Part shown: positions 50,942-59,109 of the stretch, in pieces
Position numbering within the stretch: position 1 is the stretch's first letter
Layout of the letters: every line of letters starts with the position of its first letter
Assembly: GCF_003600685.1 (NCBI RefSeq)
Contig: NZ_CP032084.1
Span: forward strand, 2,604,001-2,668,000
Reading direction: 5' to 3'
DNA length: 64,000 nucleotides
From: Achromobacter sp. B7
GTDB taxonomy: Bacteria; Pseudomonadota; Gammaproteobacteria; Burkholderiales; Burkholderiaceae_B
Program-made: the position numbers and the translations under genes
Notes under the pieces: generated by a model
Database searches by the model: none
What the model saw: the letters and a program-made list of their open reading frames with translations, nothing else
What the model was told of the DNA's origin: nothing

Positions 50942-52528
50942 CTACTTCCAGCTCATGTCCCAGAAGCGGACCAGTTCGTCGGAATACGGCTTGAAGTTCA
51001 CGTCCTTGGTGGCGACGTAGTAGGCGGGCAGCGTCCACAGCGGCACCGCGTAGGCCTTTTGCGCGATCAGGTCCAGCGCTTCTTTGTAGGCGGCCTTGCG
51101 CGCCTCGCTGTCGATGGTGTGGTCGCCCTTGTTGAGCAGGTCGCGCACCTTGGGGTCGCGCGTGATGTCGTCATTGCCGAAGGCGAAGTACACGGGGGTG
51201 GACGCCGACACGTCGTTGACCAGGTTGGAACCCCAGGTCTGGTGGGTCAGCGACGCCTTGTTGGCGCGGATCATGTCGCGCATGGCGGCGTACTGCAAGA
51301 AGTTGAGCTTGGCGCGGATGCCCACGGCTTGCAGGTAGTTGATGATGGCTTCGGTCTGGTTGCGCTCGCGGTAGGCCACGATGTCGATGTCAAAGCCATT
51401 GGCGTAGCCCGCATCGGCCAGCAGCTTCTTGGCCAGCGCCGGGTCGTACTTGTAGGTGGGCGCGCCGTCTTGCGTGCAACCCACTTGCGAGGGCGTGCAG
51501 ATGGTGTTGATCAGCCCGCCGCCTTCGCCCACGATGTTTTTCAACATGGATTCGCGGTCGATGGCGTGGATGATGGCCTTGCGCACGCGCTCGTCTTTCA
51601 GTTGCGGCGCGGGGGTGCCGTCCTGGATGTTCATCTGCATGAACACGATACGCATGGTGTTGCCGGTAACCATTTGCAGGTTGGGCATCTGGCCCAGCTG
51701 TTCGGCCTGGTCCTTGGGCACGCTCATGATCAGGTCTTCGCCGCCCGAGATGACTTCGGCCATCTGCGTCTGGCGGTCGGGGATGAAGCGGATGACCACC
51801 TTGCCGATCTTCGGCTGCGCCTTGGGCGAGTCCTTGAAGTAGTCGGTGTTGCGTTCCAGCGTGATGGATTTGCCGGGCTGATAGTCCACCACCTTGTACG
51901 GGCCCGAGCCCACCGGCTTGGCGTTCATGCCCTTGGGGCCGACTTCCTGGTAGTACTTGGCGGGGTGGATGGCGGCGGTGGTGGACAGGTATTCCTTGGC
52001 GCCAGGGAAGGGCTCCTTGGTGGTCAGGCGCACCTTGTATTTGTCGATTTTTTCAACCTTGTCGATCCACGACACGTTCTGCTGCGTGACCGCTTTGTTC
52101 TTCGGGTCTGCCACGTAGTTCAGCGTGTACACCACCGAGTCGGCATCGAACTCTTCGCCGTTATGGAATTTCACGCCTTCGCGCAATTCGAATTCCATGG
52201 TCTTGTCGTCGATTTGCTTCCAGCTTTTGGCCAGCTGCCCCTTGTACTCGTTGGTGACGGGGTCGCGGTACAGCAGCGTGTCCCAGACGTTGGCGGCGAT
52301 GATGACGCCGATACGCACGTTGTTGAAGTACGGGTCGACGCTTTCGGGCGCCTGGTCGTACGCCATGCGCAAGGTGTCGTCTTTCTTGCCCGCCAGCGCG
52401 GGCTGGGCGGCAAGGCCGGCGCAGGCGAAGAGGGCGGCGGCGACGGCCGCGCGTAGTGGGGCGGCGGCAGTGACGCGGTGGGTGCGGGGTCGGGCGGGTG
52501 AGGCAGGTGTGAAGCGACTATCAGCCAT
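50942..52528 (-). CDS. Peptide ABC transporter solute-binding protein (DppA/SBP5 type)
   Basis: 528 residues from the ATG at 52528 (aggag upstream). A long N-region and signal peptide (LRAAVAAALFACAGLAAQPALAG), then SBP5 blocks: TLRMAYDQAPESVDPYF, WKQIDDKTMEFELREGVKFH, PVGSGPYKVVDYQPGKSI, VRKAIIHAIDRESMLKNIVG. It binds the imported compound in the periplasm. The closest relatives bind oligopeptides, nickel or glutathione; the specificity is not clear here. Confidence 0.95.
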   Translation of the reverse strand: MADSRFTPASPARPRTHRVTAAAPLRAAVAAALFACAGLAAQPALAGKKDDTLRMAYDQAPESVDPYFNNVRIGVIIAANVWDTLLYRDPVTNEYKGQLAKSWKQIDDKTMEFELREGVKFHNGEEFDADSVVYTLNYVADPKNKAVTQQNVSWIDKVEKIDKYKVRLTTKEPFPGAKEYLSTTAAIHPAKYYQEVGPKGMNAKPVGSGPYKVVDYQPGKSITLERNTDYFKDSPKAQPKIGKVVIRFIPDRQTQMAEVISGGEDLIMSVPKDQAEQLGQMPNLQMVTGNTMRIVFMQMNIQDGTPAPQLKDERVRKAIIHAIDRESMLKNIVGEGGGLINTICTPSQVGCTQDGAPTYKYDPALAKKLLADAGYANGFDIDIVAYRERNQTEAIINYLQAVGIRAKLNFLQYAAMRDMIRANKASLTHQTWGSNLVNDVSASTPVYFAFGNDDITRDPKVRDLLNKGDHTIDSEARKAAYKEALDLIAQKAYAVPLWTLPAYYVATKDVNFKPYSDELVRFWDMSWK

Positions 52529-52636
52529 GGTGAAGGCTCCTGTGGAAGGCACTACATGTACTGCGTATCCATCATCTCGCTCCGGGCCGCGCCACCCTGG
52601 TTTTATCGTTATCGTCCTTGCGCTGGGAGGGCAGGC

Positions 52637-53446
52637 TCAACCGGAGTCGGACGACGGCGCGGTCTTGGGCGCCGCATTGGCGTTGATGCTTGCATCGGCG
52701 TTGATGCTTTTCAGCGCGGCCTCGCACTTGCGCTGCAAGTGCTGCCGCATGATGCCGGCCAGCCGGTCGGCGTCGCGCGCGTCCAGGGCCTCGGCCATGT
52801 CGATGTGTTCGCGCATGGCCAGATCCCATTTCTGGCGGTTCTCGTTCGACACGAACCGCAGGTTCTGGATGCGCGCGTTCTGCGCGTCGTACAGCTGCTT
52901 GAGCAGGCTGTTGTGCGAGGCCAGGCTGATGCGTTCGTGAATTTCGCGGTTGGTGCGAAAGTACGTGGGCAGGTCATGGCGCGCGTGGCTGGCCATCATT
53001 TCGTAGGTCAGCGCGCGGATCTCGGCAATTTCAAGATCGGTGGCGCGTTCGCACGCCAGCCGGCACGACATGGCTTCGAGCCCGCCGATCACTTCAAACG
53101 CTTCACGGATATTGGCTTCCGACAGCGCCACCACCTGCGCGCCACGGTTCGGTTCGATCTGCACCAGGCCCTCGGCCGCCAGCACGCGAAACGCTTCGCG
53201 CATCGGTGTGCGGGACACGCCCAACAGGTCGCACAGCGCGCGTTCGTTCAGGCGGGAGCCGGGGGGGAATTCCCCTTGGATGATGCGTTCGCGCAGCGCC
53301 CCGGCGACGGCCCCGGGCAGCGTGCGGCCGTTGCCGGCAACGCGCGGCGCCGGCGACACGGCCCCTTGCGGCGGCGCGTCGGGCAGGGCGGAATCGGCAT
53401 GCGCCGACCCGGCCAGATCCGGCAAGAGGCTAGGATTGCTGCTCAT
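52637..53446 (-). CDS. GntR-family (FCD) regulator of the peptide operon
   Basis: 269 residues. A disordered N-terminus (1-40) precedes the winged HTH (45-110) with LRERIIQGEFPPGSRLNERA and LLGVSRTPMREAFRVLAAEG. The FCD ligand domain (115-250) is all-helical, with YFRTNREIHERISLASHN giving the metal-binding His residues. The first base of its start codon lies inside a GTATAC-centred palindrome, so it probably represses itself. It lies 108 bp upstream of the binding-protein gene on the same strand. Confidence 0.94.
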   Translation of the reverse strand: MSSNPSLLPDLAGSAHADSALPDAPPQGAVSPAPRVAGNGRTLPGAVAGALRERIIQGEFPPGSRLNERALCDLLGVSRTPMREAFRVLAAEGLVQIEPNRGAQVVALSEANIREAFEVIGGLEAMSCRLACERATDLEIAEIRALTYEMMASHARHDLPTYFRTNREIHERISLASHNSLLKQLYDAQNARIQNLRFVSNENRQKWDLAMREHIDMAEALDARDADRLAGIMRQHLQRKCEAALKSINADASINANAAPKTAPSSDSG

Positions 53447-53457
53447 TGGTATACCAA
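53446..53457. promoter_or_regulatory. GntR operator, ttggtataccaa
   Basis: A perfect 12-bp palindrome centred on GTATAC that overlaps the first base of the GntR start codon. The core gtataccaa-type sequence matches the style of FadR/VanR-type sites. A related site lies at 53627-53638. Confidence 0.65.
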
Positions 53458-53507
53458 CTTTTCCCCGAATTTTTTTAGACTATAAACCCCGCGCAGCGAC
53501 TTCAATC

Positions 53508-53523
53508 ATGGGTGTATACCCTA
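53508..53523. promoter_or_regulatory. Second GTATAC-centred site
   Basis: tgggtgtataccctag, imperfect, midway between the two outer sites. A third potential binding position for the same regulator. Confidence 0.45.
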
Positions 53524-53626
53524 GGTTATCGGTGCAAAAACAATGGGATAGAGTGGCGCATGCCGCAAGTCCGCCTGCTCGGCCGGGGCTGTGTCAAAAG
53601 CCGTTTGAATCGCCGCGCATCTTTCG

Positions 53627-53638
53627 TTGGTATACAAA
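53627..53638. promoter_or_regulatory. GntR operator upstream of the aminotransferase, ttggtatacaaa
   Basis: Differs by one base from the perfect palindrome at 53446-53457, and lies 22 bp before the aminotransferase start codon. Binding here would couple the divergent enzyme genes to the uptake operon. Confidence 0.6.
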
Positions 53639-53660
53639 TAATTCCACTGTGGGGCTACGC

Positions 53661-54857
53661 ATGCTTTCCCTGAATTCCCATTTGTCCGGCCGGCACTTCT
53701 TGCAGATTCCGGGGCCGACCAACGTGCCCGACCGCGTCTTGCGCGCCATAGATCAACCCACCATCGACCATCGTGGCCCCGAGTTTGGCGAGCTGGGCCG
53801 CGCCGTGTTGGAAGGGTCCAAAGCCGTTTTCCAGACGCAGTCGCCCGTGGTGATTTTTCCGTCGTCGGGTACCGGCGCCTGGGAAGCCGCGCTGGTCAAC
53901 ACGCTGTCGCCCGGCGACCGCGTGTTGATGGTGGAAACCGGCCACTTCGCCAGCTTGTGGAAGAAGCTGGCGGGCCGGCTGGGCCTGGACGTGGACTACA
54001 TCGAAAGCGACTGGCGCCACCCCGTGGACCCCGACGTGATCGGCGCGCGGCTGGCCGAAGACACGCAGCAGCGCATCAAGGCGGTGTGCGTGGTGCATAA
54101 CGAAACGTCCACCGGCGTCACCAGCAACATTGCCGCCGTGCGCGCCGCGATCGACCGCGCCGCGCATCCCGCGTTGCTGATGGTGGACACGATATCGTCC
54201 TTGGGCTCCATCGATTACCGCCACGATGAATGGGGCGTGGACGTTACCGTGGCCGGCTCGCAAAAGGGCTTGATGCTGCCGCCCGGCCTGGCGTTCAACG
54301 CCGTCAGCGCGCGCGCGCTGGCCGCCGCCGATACCGCCCGGCTGCCCCGTTCGTATTGGGATTGGCGCGAAATGCTGACGGCCAATGCCAAGGGCTATTT
54401 CCCCTACACGCCGTCGACCAATCTGCTGTATGGCCTGCACGAAGCGCTGGCCATGTTGCAGGCCGAGGGCTTGCCGCGTGTCTTCGCGCGCCACGAACGC
54501 CATGCCCGCGCGACGCGGCTGGCGGTGGCCGCGTGGGGGCTGGAACTGTTAAGCCTGGACCCGGCTGCCCACAGCCCCGCGCTGACCGCCGTGATGATGC
54601 CCGAAGGCCATGGCGCCGACGCGTTGCGCAAGGTCATTCTTGAACGCTTCGATATGTCGCTGGGGCAGGGCCTGGGCAAGCTGTCCGACCGCATTTTCCG
54701 CATTGGGCATCTGGGCCACTTCAATGACTTGACGCTGTGCGGCACGCTGGCCGGCGTTGAAATGGGGCTGGCCGCCGCCGGAGTACCGCACCAGGCGGGC
54801 GGCGTGCGGGCCGCGATGGAATTCCTGGCGCGCGCCCCGGATGGCGTGGCGGCTTAA
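53661..54857 (+). CDS. Class V PLP aminotransferase (alanine/serine-glyoxylate type)
   Basis: 398 residues, starting LSLNSHLSGRHFLQIPGPTN. The PLP Lys is Lys202 in VAGSQKGLMLPPG; Asp176 (MVDTISSLGS) contacts the pyridine ring. FPSSGTGAWEAAL binds the phosphate. This is the alanine/serine-glyoxylate aminotransferase subfamily, which transfers amino groups to glyoxylate or pyruvate. It lies 31 bp before the serine hydrolase gene, forming an operon, and is preceded by a GntR site, which suggests that it processes an amino compound brought in by the ABC system. Confidence 0.93.
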   Translation: MLSLNSHLSGRHFLQIPGPTNVPDRVLRAIDQPTIDHRGPEFGELGRAVLEGSKAVFQTQSPVVIFPSSGTGAWEAALVNTLSPGDRVLMVETGHFASLWKKLAGRLGLDVDYIESDWRHPVDPDVIGARLAEDTQQRIKAVCVVHNETSTGVTSNIAAVRAAIDRAAHPALLMVDTISSLGSIDYRHDEWGVDVTVAGSQKGLMLPPGLAFNAVSARALAAADTARLPRSYWDWREMLTANAKGYFPYTPSTNLLYGLHEALAMLQAEGLPRVFARHERHARATRLAVAAWGLELLSLDPAAHSPALTAVMMPEGHGADALRKVILERFDMSLGQGLGKLSDRIFRIGHLGHFNDLTLCGTLAGVEMGLAAAGVPHQAGGVRAAMEFLARAPDGVAA

Positions 54858-54888
54858 GACCAAGACAAACACAACGACGAGGGAAACC

Positions 54889-55953
54889 ATGAACACGCTG
54901 ATGCAGCAGGCGATCCAATTCGCCAATGAACACGAATCCACCTGGGACCGCAGCGTCAAGGGCAACTTTGGCGTGCACCTGAACGACCCGCCGCCCTGGA
55001 ACCGCCTGCTGGGTCCCATCCACGACCGTGGCCCGGTGTCGGGCGTGGTGGTGGTGGACGGCAAGACGGTGGCCGAATGGGGCGAGCCCGAACGCGCCGA
55101 CCTGACCTTCAGCGTGGCCAAGCTGTACCTGGCGATCCTGGCGGGCGTGGCGCATGACCGTGGCCTGTTGCCCGACGTGGACGAACCCGTGGGCAAGCGC
55201 GTGCCGGGCATCGGCTTCGATGAAGGCCAGAACGCTGACATCACCTGGCGCCACCTGCTGCAACAGACCAGCGAATGGGAAGGCGAACGCTTCGGCGTGT
55301 CCGACCAGGCCGATCGCTATCGCGCCGTGACCTTCGGCGTGCCGCCCGATGGCAAGAAGGGCGATGCGCGCCCCTTGCAGCGCCCCGGCACGTATTGGGA
55401 ATACAACGACGTGCGCATCAACCAGTTGTCGTACGCGCTGCTGCACCTGTTCCGCAAGCCCTTGCCCGACGTGTTCCGCGAAGCCGTCACGCGCCCCATC
55501 GGCGCCAGCGAAGATTGGCAATGGGTGGGCTACGACACCGCCTGGGTCGAGATCGACGGCCAGCGCATGCCGTCCGTGCCGGGTGGTTCGCATTGGGGCG
55601 GCGGCATGTCCATCAGCGCGCGCGACCAGGCGCTGATCGGCCAGATGCTGCTGAACGACGGCCAGGCCAACGGCAAGCAGATCTTGTCGCGCGAATGGAT
55701 TCAGGCGATGCGCACGCCATGCGCCATCGCGCCGTATTACGGCTACCTGATCTGGCTGAACGATCAAGGCCGCGTGTTTCCCAGCGTGCCGGCCACAAGC
55801 TTCTTCGGCGTGGGCGCGGGCAGCTCGTTCACGTGGGTGGAACCGGAACGCAAGATGGTGGTGATTGTGCGCTGGCTTAATTCCGCCCACGCGGATGCAC
55901 TGTTCGGCAAGATCCTGGCGGCGGTGGATGCGGACAAGGAAACGCAGGTGTAG
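54889..55953 (+). CDS. Serine hydrolase, beta-lactamase/PBP4-like fold
   Basis: 354 residues from the ATG at 54889 (gggaaacc upstream). The SxxK motif is Ser75-Val-Ala-Lys78 (TFSVAKLYLAIL). A tyrosine motif (YWEYNDV, Tyr172-Asn173) and HWGGGMSIS (in place of the KTG box) complete the site. There is no signal peptide, so it acts in the cytosol. Relatives are D-aminopeptidases, esterases and 6-aminohexanoate dimer hydrolases. Its place after the aminotransferase and beside a peptide transporter points to hydrolysis of an amide or ester taken up by the cell; it is unlikely to be a resistance enzyme. Confidence 0.92.
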   Translation: MNTLMQQAIQFANEHESTWDRSVKGNFGVHLNDPPPWNRLLGPIHDRGPVSGVVVVDGKTVAEWGEPERADLTFSVAKLYLAILAGVAHDRGLLPDVDEPVGKRVPGIGFDEGQNADITWRHLLQQTSEWEGERFGVSDQADRYRAVTFGVPPDGKKGDARPLQRPGTYWEYNDVRINQLSYALLHLFRKPLPDVFREAVTRPIGASEDWQWVGYDTAWVEIDGQRMPSVPGGSHWGGGMSISARDQALIGQMLLNDGQANGKQILSREWIQAMRTPCAIAPYYGYLIWLNDQGRVFPSVPATSFFGVGAGSSFTWVEPERKMVVIVRWLNSAHADALFGKILAAVDADKETQV

Positions 55954-56041
55954 GATAAACGCCGCGCGAACCGCCGCCACCGGGTTCGCGCCGCGTCGAC
56001 TTCATCCGCGTCGACTTCATTGATCAGAAAGGAATCGCCCC

Positions 56042-57052
56042 ATGAAATACCGCCGTCTGGGTTCCAGCAACCTGCGCGTTTCGCCCCTGTGCCTGGGCAC
56101 CATGATGTTCGGCGAACAAACGCCGGACGACGAGGCCGCGCGCATCGTTGCGTCGGCGCGTGACCATGGGGTGAACTTCATCGATACGGCCGACGTCTAC
56201 AACGAAGGCCGCTCGGAACAGGTGGTGGGCAAGCTGCTGCAAGGGCAGCGCCACGACTGGGTGCTGGCCAGCAAGATCGGCAACGTGGTGGGCAAGGGCC
56301 CGAACCACTCGCATTATTCGCGTCAGTGGCTGATGCGCGGCGTTGAGCAAAGCCTGACGCGCATGGGCACGGATTTCATGGACATCCTGTACCTGCACCG
56401 CGACTTTCACGAAGAAAACCTGGAAGAAGCGCTGTGGGCGCTGGGCGACCTGATCCGCGCGGGCAAGCTGCGCAGTTTTGGCCTGTCGAACTTCCGGGGA
56501 TGGCGCATTGCCGAGGTGATGCGGCTATGCGAAAAGATGGGCGTGCCGCAGCCGGTGGTGTGCCAGCCGTACTACAACATGCTGAACCGCGGCCCGGAAG
56601 TTGAAATCTTGCCCGCGTGCAAGCACTACGGGCTGGGCGTCGTGCCCTACAGCCCCATCGCGCGCGGCGTGCTCACGGGCAAGTATCTGCCGGGCCAGGC
56701 GCCTGCCGCCGATACCCGCGCCGGGCGTGGAGACCGCCGCATGCTGGCCACGGAATTTCGTGAAGAGTCGCTACAGATCGCCCAGCAGCTGGTGCAGCAC
56801 AGCGCCACGCGCGGCGTGCAGCCGGGCCATTTTGCCACCGCCTGGGTGTTGGCGAATCCGATCATCACCGGCGTGATCGCCGGCCCGCGCACGTTGGCGC
56901 AAATGGAAGACTATTACGCCGCGCTGGACGTCACCATCACGCCCGAAGACGAAGCTGTCGTAGACGGCTGGGTCATTCCGGGCCACGCGTCCAGCCACGG
57001 CTACAACGACCCGAACTACCCGTTCTTCGGTCGCCCCGTCGCCGGCGCCTGA
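56042..57052 (+). CDS. Aldo/keto reductase
   Basis: 336 residues. The catalytic tetrad is Asp48 (FIDTADVYNEG), Tyr53, Lys78 (LASKIG) and His119 (LYLHRD). The C-terminal VIPGHASSHGYNDPNYPFFG and GVIAGPRTLAQMEDY, in the NADPH-binding region, match the YhdN/Tas-like group. It reduces aldehydes or ketones with NADPH. It starts 88 bp after the hydrolase and may be cotranscribed. It ends directly against the convergent TetR gene. Confidence 0.94.
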   Translation: MKYRRLGSSNLRVSPLCLGTMMFGEQTPDDEAARIVASARDHGVNFIDTADVYNEGRSEQVVGKLLQGQRHDWVLASKIGNVVGKGPNHSHYSRQWLMRGVEQSLTRMGTDFMDILYLHRDFHEENLEEALWALGDLIRAGKLRSFGLSNFRGWRIAEVMRLCEKMGVPQPVVCQPYYNMLNRGPEVEILPACKHYGLGVVPYSPIARGVLTGKYLPGQAPAADTRAGRGDRRMLATEFREESLQIAQQLVQHSATRGVQPGHFATAWVLANPIITGVIAGPRTLAQMEDYYAALDVTITPEDEAVVDGWVIPGHASSHGYNDPNYPFFGRPVAGA

Positions 57053-57646
57053 TCAGGCCGGCGCTGCCGCAACCGGTGCGCGCACCGGTTCGCCGGCGAT
57101 GCCGTGCAGCATCATCTGCTCGACCACGGACGCAATGCCCAGCCGCGCGACGCGCCCGCGTCGTTCGGCGTCCACCATGCTGGTCAGCACGCCAATGAAC
57201 ATTTCCGTCAGCGCCGCCGCCGTGATGTCCACGCGGAAGGCGCCTTCGCGCTGCCCGCGCAAAAAGAACGCATCCAGCGATTCCTGGTAGCCCGACCAGC
57301 TGTTCATGATGTCGGGCTGCTGCTCGTTGTCGGGCTTCCAGTTGTACATCAGGAACGCAGTCAGTTCCTTGTGCGCCATGTTCTGGTGGATCAGCGCGTG
57401 CAACGCCTCGCGCGGCGGCGCGGTATCCAGATGCGAATCCGCCAACGCCTTCTTCATGACGTGCGCGCAATGCGTGGTAAGCCGCAGGACCAGTTGGTCC
57501 CGCGTCTGACAGAAGCGGTATAGCGTCGCCTTGCTGACGCCCACGGCCTTGGCCAGTTCCTGCAACGTGGCGCGCGGCTGGTCCACCATCGCCAATGCCA
57601 ACGCCACTAAAAACCGCTCGTGCCCTTGCCCAGCTTCGTCCGCCAT
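57053..57646 (-). CDS. TetR-family regulator, divergent from the RND pump operon
   Basis: 197 residues, starting MADEAGQGHERFLVALALAM. The HTH is LQELAKAVGVSKATLYRFCQ followed by TRDQLV. The C-terminal part is helical with DIMNSWSGYQESLDAFFLRG. It is divergent from the efflux operon across 217 bp of AT-rich DNA with two dyads, so it is the likely local repressor, as TetR proteins such as AmrR, MexZ or AxyZ are for related pumps. Confidence 0.92.
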   Translation of the reverse strand: MADEAGQGHERFLVALALAMVDQPRATLQELAKAVGVSKATLYRFCQTRDQLVLRLTTHCAHVMKKALADSHLDTAPPREALHALIHQNMAHKELTAFLMYNWKPDNEQQPDIMNSWSGYQESLDAFFLRGQREGAFRVDITAAALTEMFIGVLTSMVDAERRGRVARLGIASVVEQMMLHGIAGEPVRAPVAAAPA

Positions 57647-57766
57647 TGTTCGCCCCTGTCTGTGTGTCCAATCCCCATTGCCGCGTATTGGAGCATGCGA
57701 GATTCAGCTTGTGCAAACTTTTGCGATTTTGACAAGTCAGGCCTTTTAAAACCTTCTTAATGATCT

Positions 57767-57803
57767 TTTGATAATCAAATGAATCTTTATTGATTCAAAT
57801 CAA
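57767..57803. promoter_or_regulatory. Two TTGAT-ATCAA dyads upstream of the RND operon
   Basis: tttgat-a-atcaaa (57767-57779) and ttgatt-ca-aatcaa (57790-57803) have centres 23-24 bp apart. Both sit in an AT-rich island 61-97 bp before the adaptor gene and 121-157 bp before the TetR start codon. They are candidate TetR operators that could control both promoters. Confidence 0.6.
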
Positions 57804-57863
57804 TCGTTCAGGTAGCATCCGCAGCTTGGTGAAAAAACAGTGCCGCGGGGCGCAAGGTAAAAA

Positions 57864-59069
57864 ATGAAGAATCAATTGAAGCGGCGCTTGCCCTTGACGG
57901 TATTGGGTTCGGTGTTGGCGATGGCCTTGGGCCTGGCCGGTTGCGGCGGTGAAAACCCCAGCCAAGCCCAGGCCGACACGCCACGCGCGGTGCAGGTGGT
58001 GCAGGTGCAACCGCAGCGCTACGCGCTGTCCAGCACCTTGCCGGGTCGCGTGGAGCCGGTGCGCGTGGCCGAAGTGCGTGCCCGCGTGGCCGGCATTGTG
58101 CTGTCGCGCAACTTCGAGGAAGGCGCGGATGTGAAGGCGGGCGACGTGCTGTTCCGCATTGACCCGGCGCCGTTCAAGGCCGCGCTGTCGCGCGCCCAGG
58201 GCGAACTGGCCAAGGCCGATGCCGCCGTGGCCGACGCGCAAGCCATCCTGAAACGCTATACGCCGCTGGTGAAGATCGAAGCCGTCAGCCAGCAGGACTT
58301 CGACACCGCCACCACCACGCTGAAAAGCGCGCAGGCCGCGCGCCGGTCCGCGCAGGCCGATGTCGAAACCGCCCAGCTGAACCTGGATTACGCCACCGTC
58401 AAGGCGCCGATTTCCGGCCGCATCGGCCGGGCGCAGGTGACTGAAGGCGCGCTGGTCGGCCAGAACGAAGCCACCGTCATGGCAAAGATCCAGCAGCTGG
58501 ACCCCATCTACGTCGACTTCAACCAGCCCGTGGCCGACATGCTGCGCATGCGGGCGGCGTTGCAGAACGGCAGCCTGGGGCAGGGCGAGGGCGCAAGCAT
58601 CTCGATCACTGTCGACGGTACGGACCAGAAACGCAGCGGCAAGCTGCTGTTCTCGGATATCGCTGTGGACCGAACAACCGGCCAGGTGTCGGTGCGCGGC
58701 GAGTTCGCCAACCCCGATGTGTTGCTGTTGCCCGGCATGTATGTGCGGGTGGAAACACAGCAGGGCGTGGACCCCAACGCCATCCTGGTGCCGCAGCGCG
58801 CGGTCACGCGCAGCACCGACGGCAAGCCGCAGGTGATGTTGGTGGGCAAGGACGACGTGGTGGAATCGCGCCCCGTGCAGACTGGCACGATGCGCGGCTC
58901 GGACTGGCACATCGTCGACGGTCTGGCGGCGGGTGACCGCGTCATCGTGGGCGGCGCGTCGGCCGCCGTGCCGGGCCAGAAAGTCAGCGTGGCGCCGGCG
59001 GCCGAACAAGCACGCGTCGCGGCCGCAAAGCCGGCTACAGACCCGGCTTCCGCCCCGGCCGCGAACTAA
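57864..59069 (+). CDS. RND efflux periplasmic adaptor (membrane fusion) lipoprotein
   Basis: 401 residues with a lipobox (ALGLAGC, Cys27). Architecture: barrel-sandwich domain (EVRARVAGIVLSRNFEEGAD), helical hairpin (about 95-175, AQGELAKADAAVADAQAIL), and beta-barrel and membrane-proximal domains (LNLDYATVKAPISGRIGRAQ, LLPGMYVRVETQQG). The C-terminus is Ala/Pro-rich. It links the pump to the outer-membrane channel. Named pumps of the genus, AxyABM and AxyXY-OprZ, are both possible relatives, and I cannot decide between them from sequence alone. Confidence 0.95.
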   Translation: MKNQLKRRLPLTVLGSVLAMALGLAGCGGENPSQAQADTPRAVQVVQVQPQRYALSSTLPGRVEPVRVAEVRARVAGIVLSRNFEEGADVKAGDVLFRIDPAPFKAALSRAQGELAKADAAVADAQAILKRYTPLVKIEAVSQQDFDTATTTLKSAQAARRSAQADVETAQLNLDYATVKAPISGRIGRAQVTEGALVGQNEATVMAKIQQLDPIYVDFNQPVADMLRMRAALQNGSLGQGEGASISITVDGTDQKRSGKLLFSDIAVDRTTGQVSVRGEFANPDVLLLPGMYVRVETQQGVDPNAILVPQRAVTRSTDGKPQVMLVGKDDVVESRPVQTGTMRGSDWHIVDGLAAGDRVIVGGASAAVPGQKVSVAPAAEQARVAAAKPATDPASAPAAN

Positions 59070-59109
59070 GCAGCCGCCCGTGCCCCGCGTGCATACCCAA
59101 AGGTAAATC

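Noticed and set aside
54889..55953. Calling the serine hydrolase a beta-lactamase resistance gene
   Set aside because: It lacks a signal peptide and a KTG box and lies in a metabolic operon, so a periplasmic beta-lactamase role is not supported.
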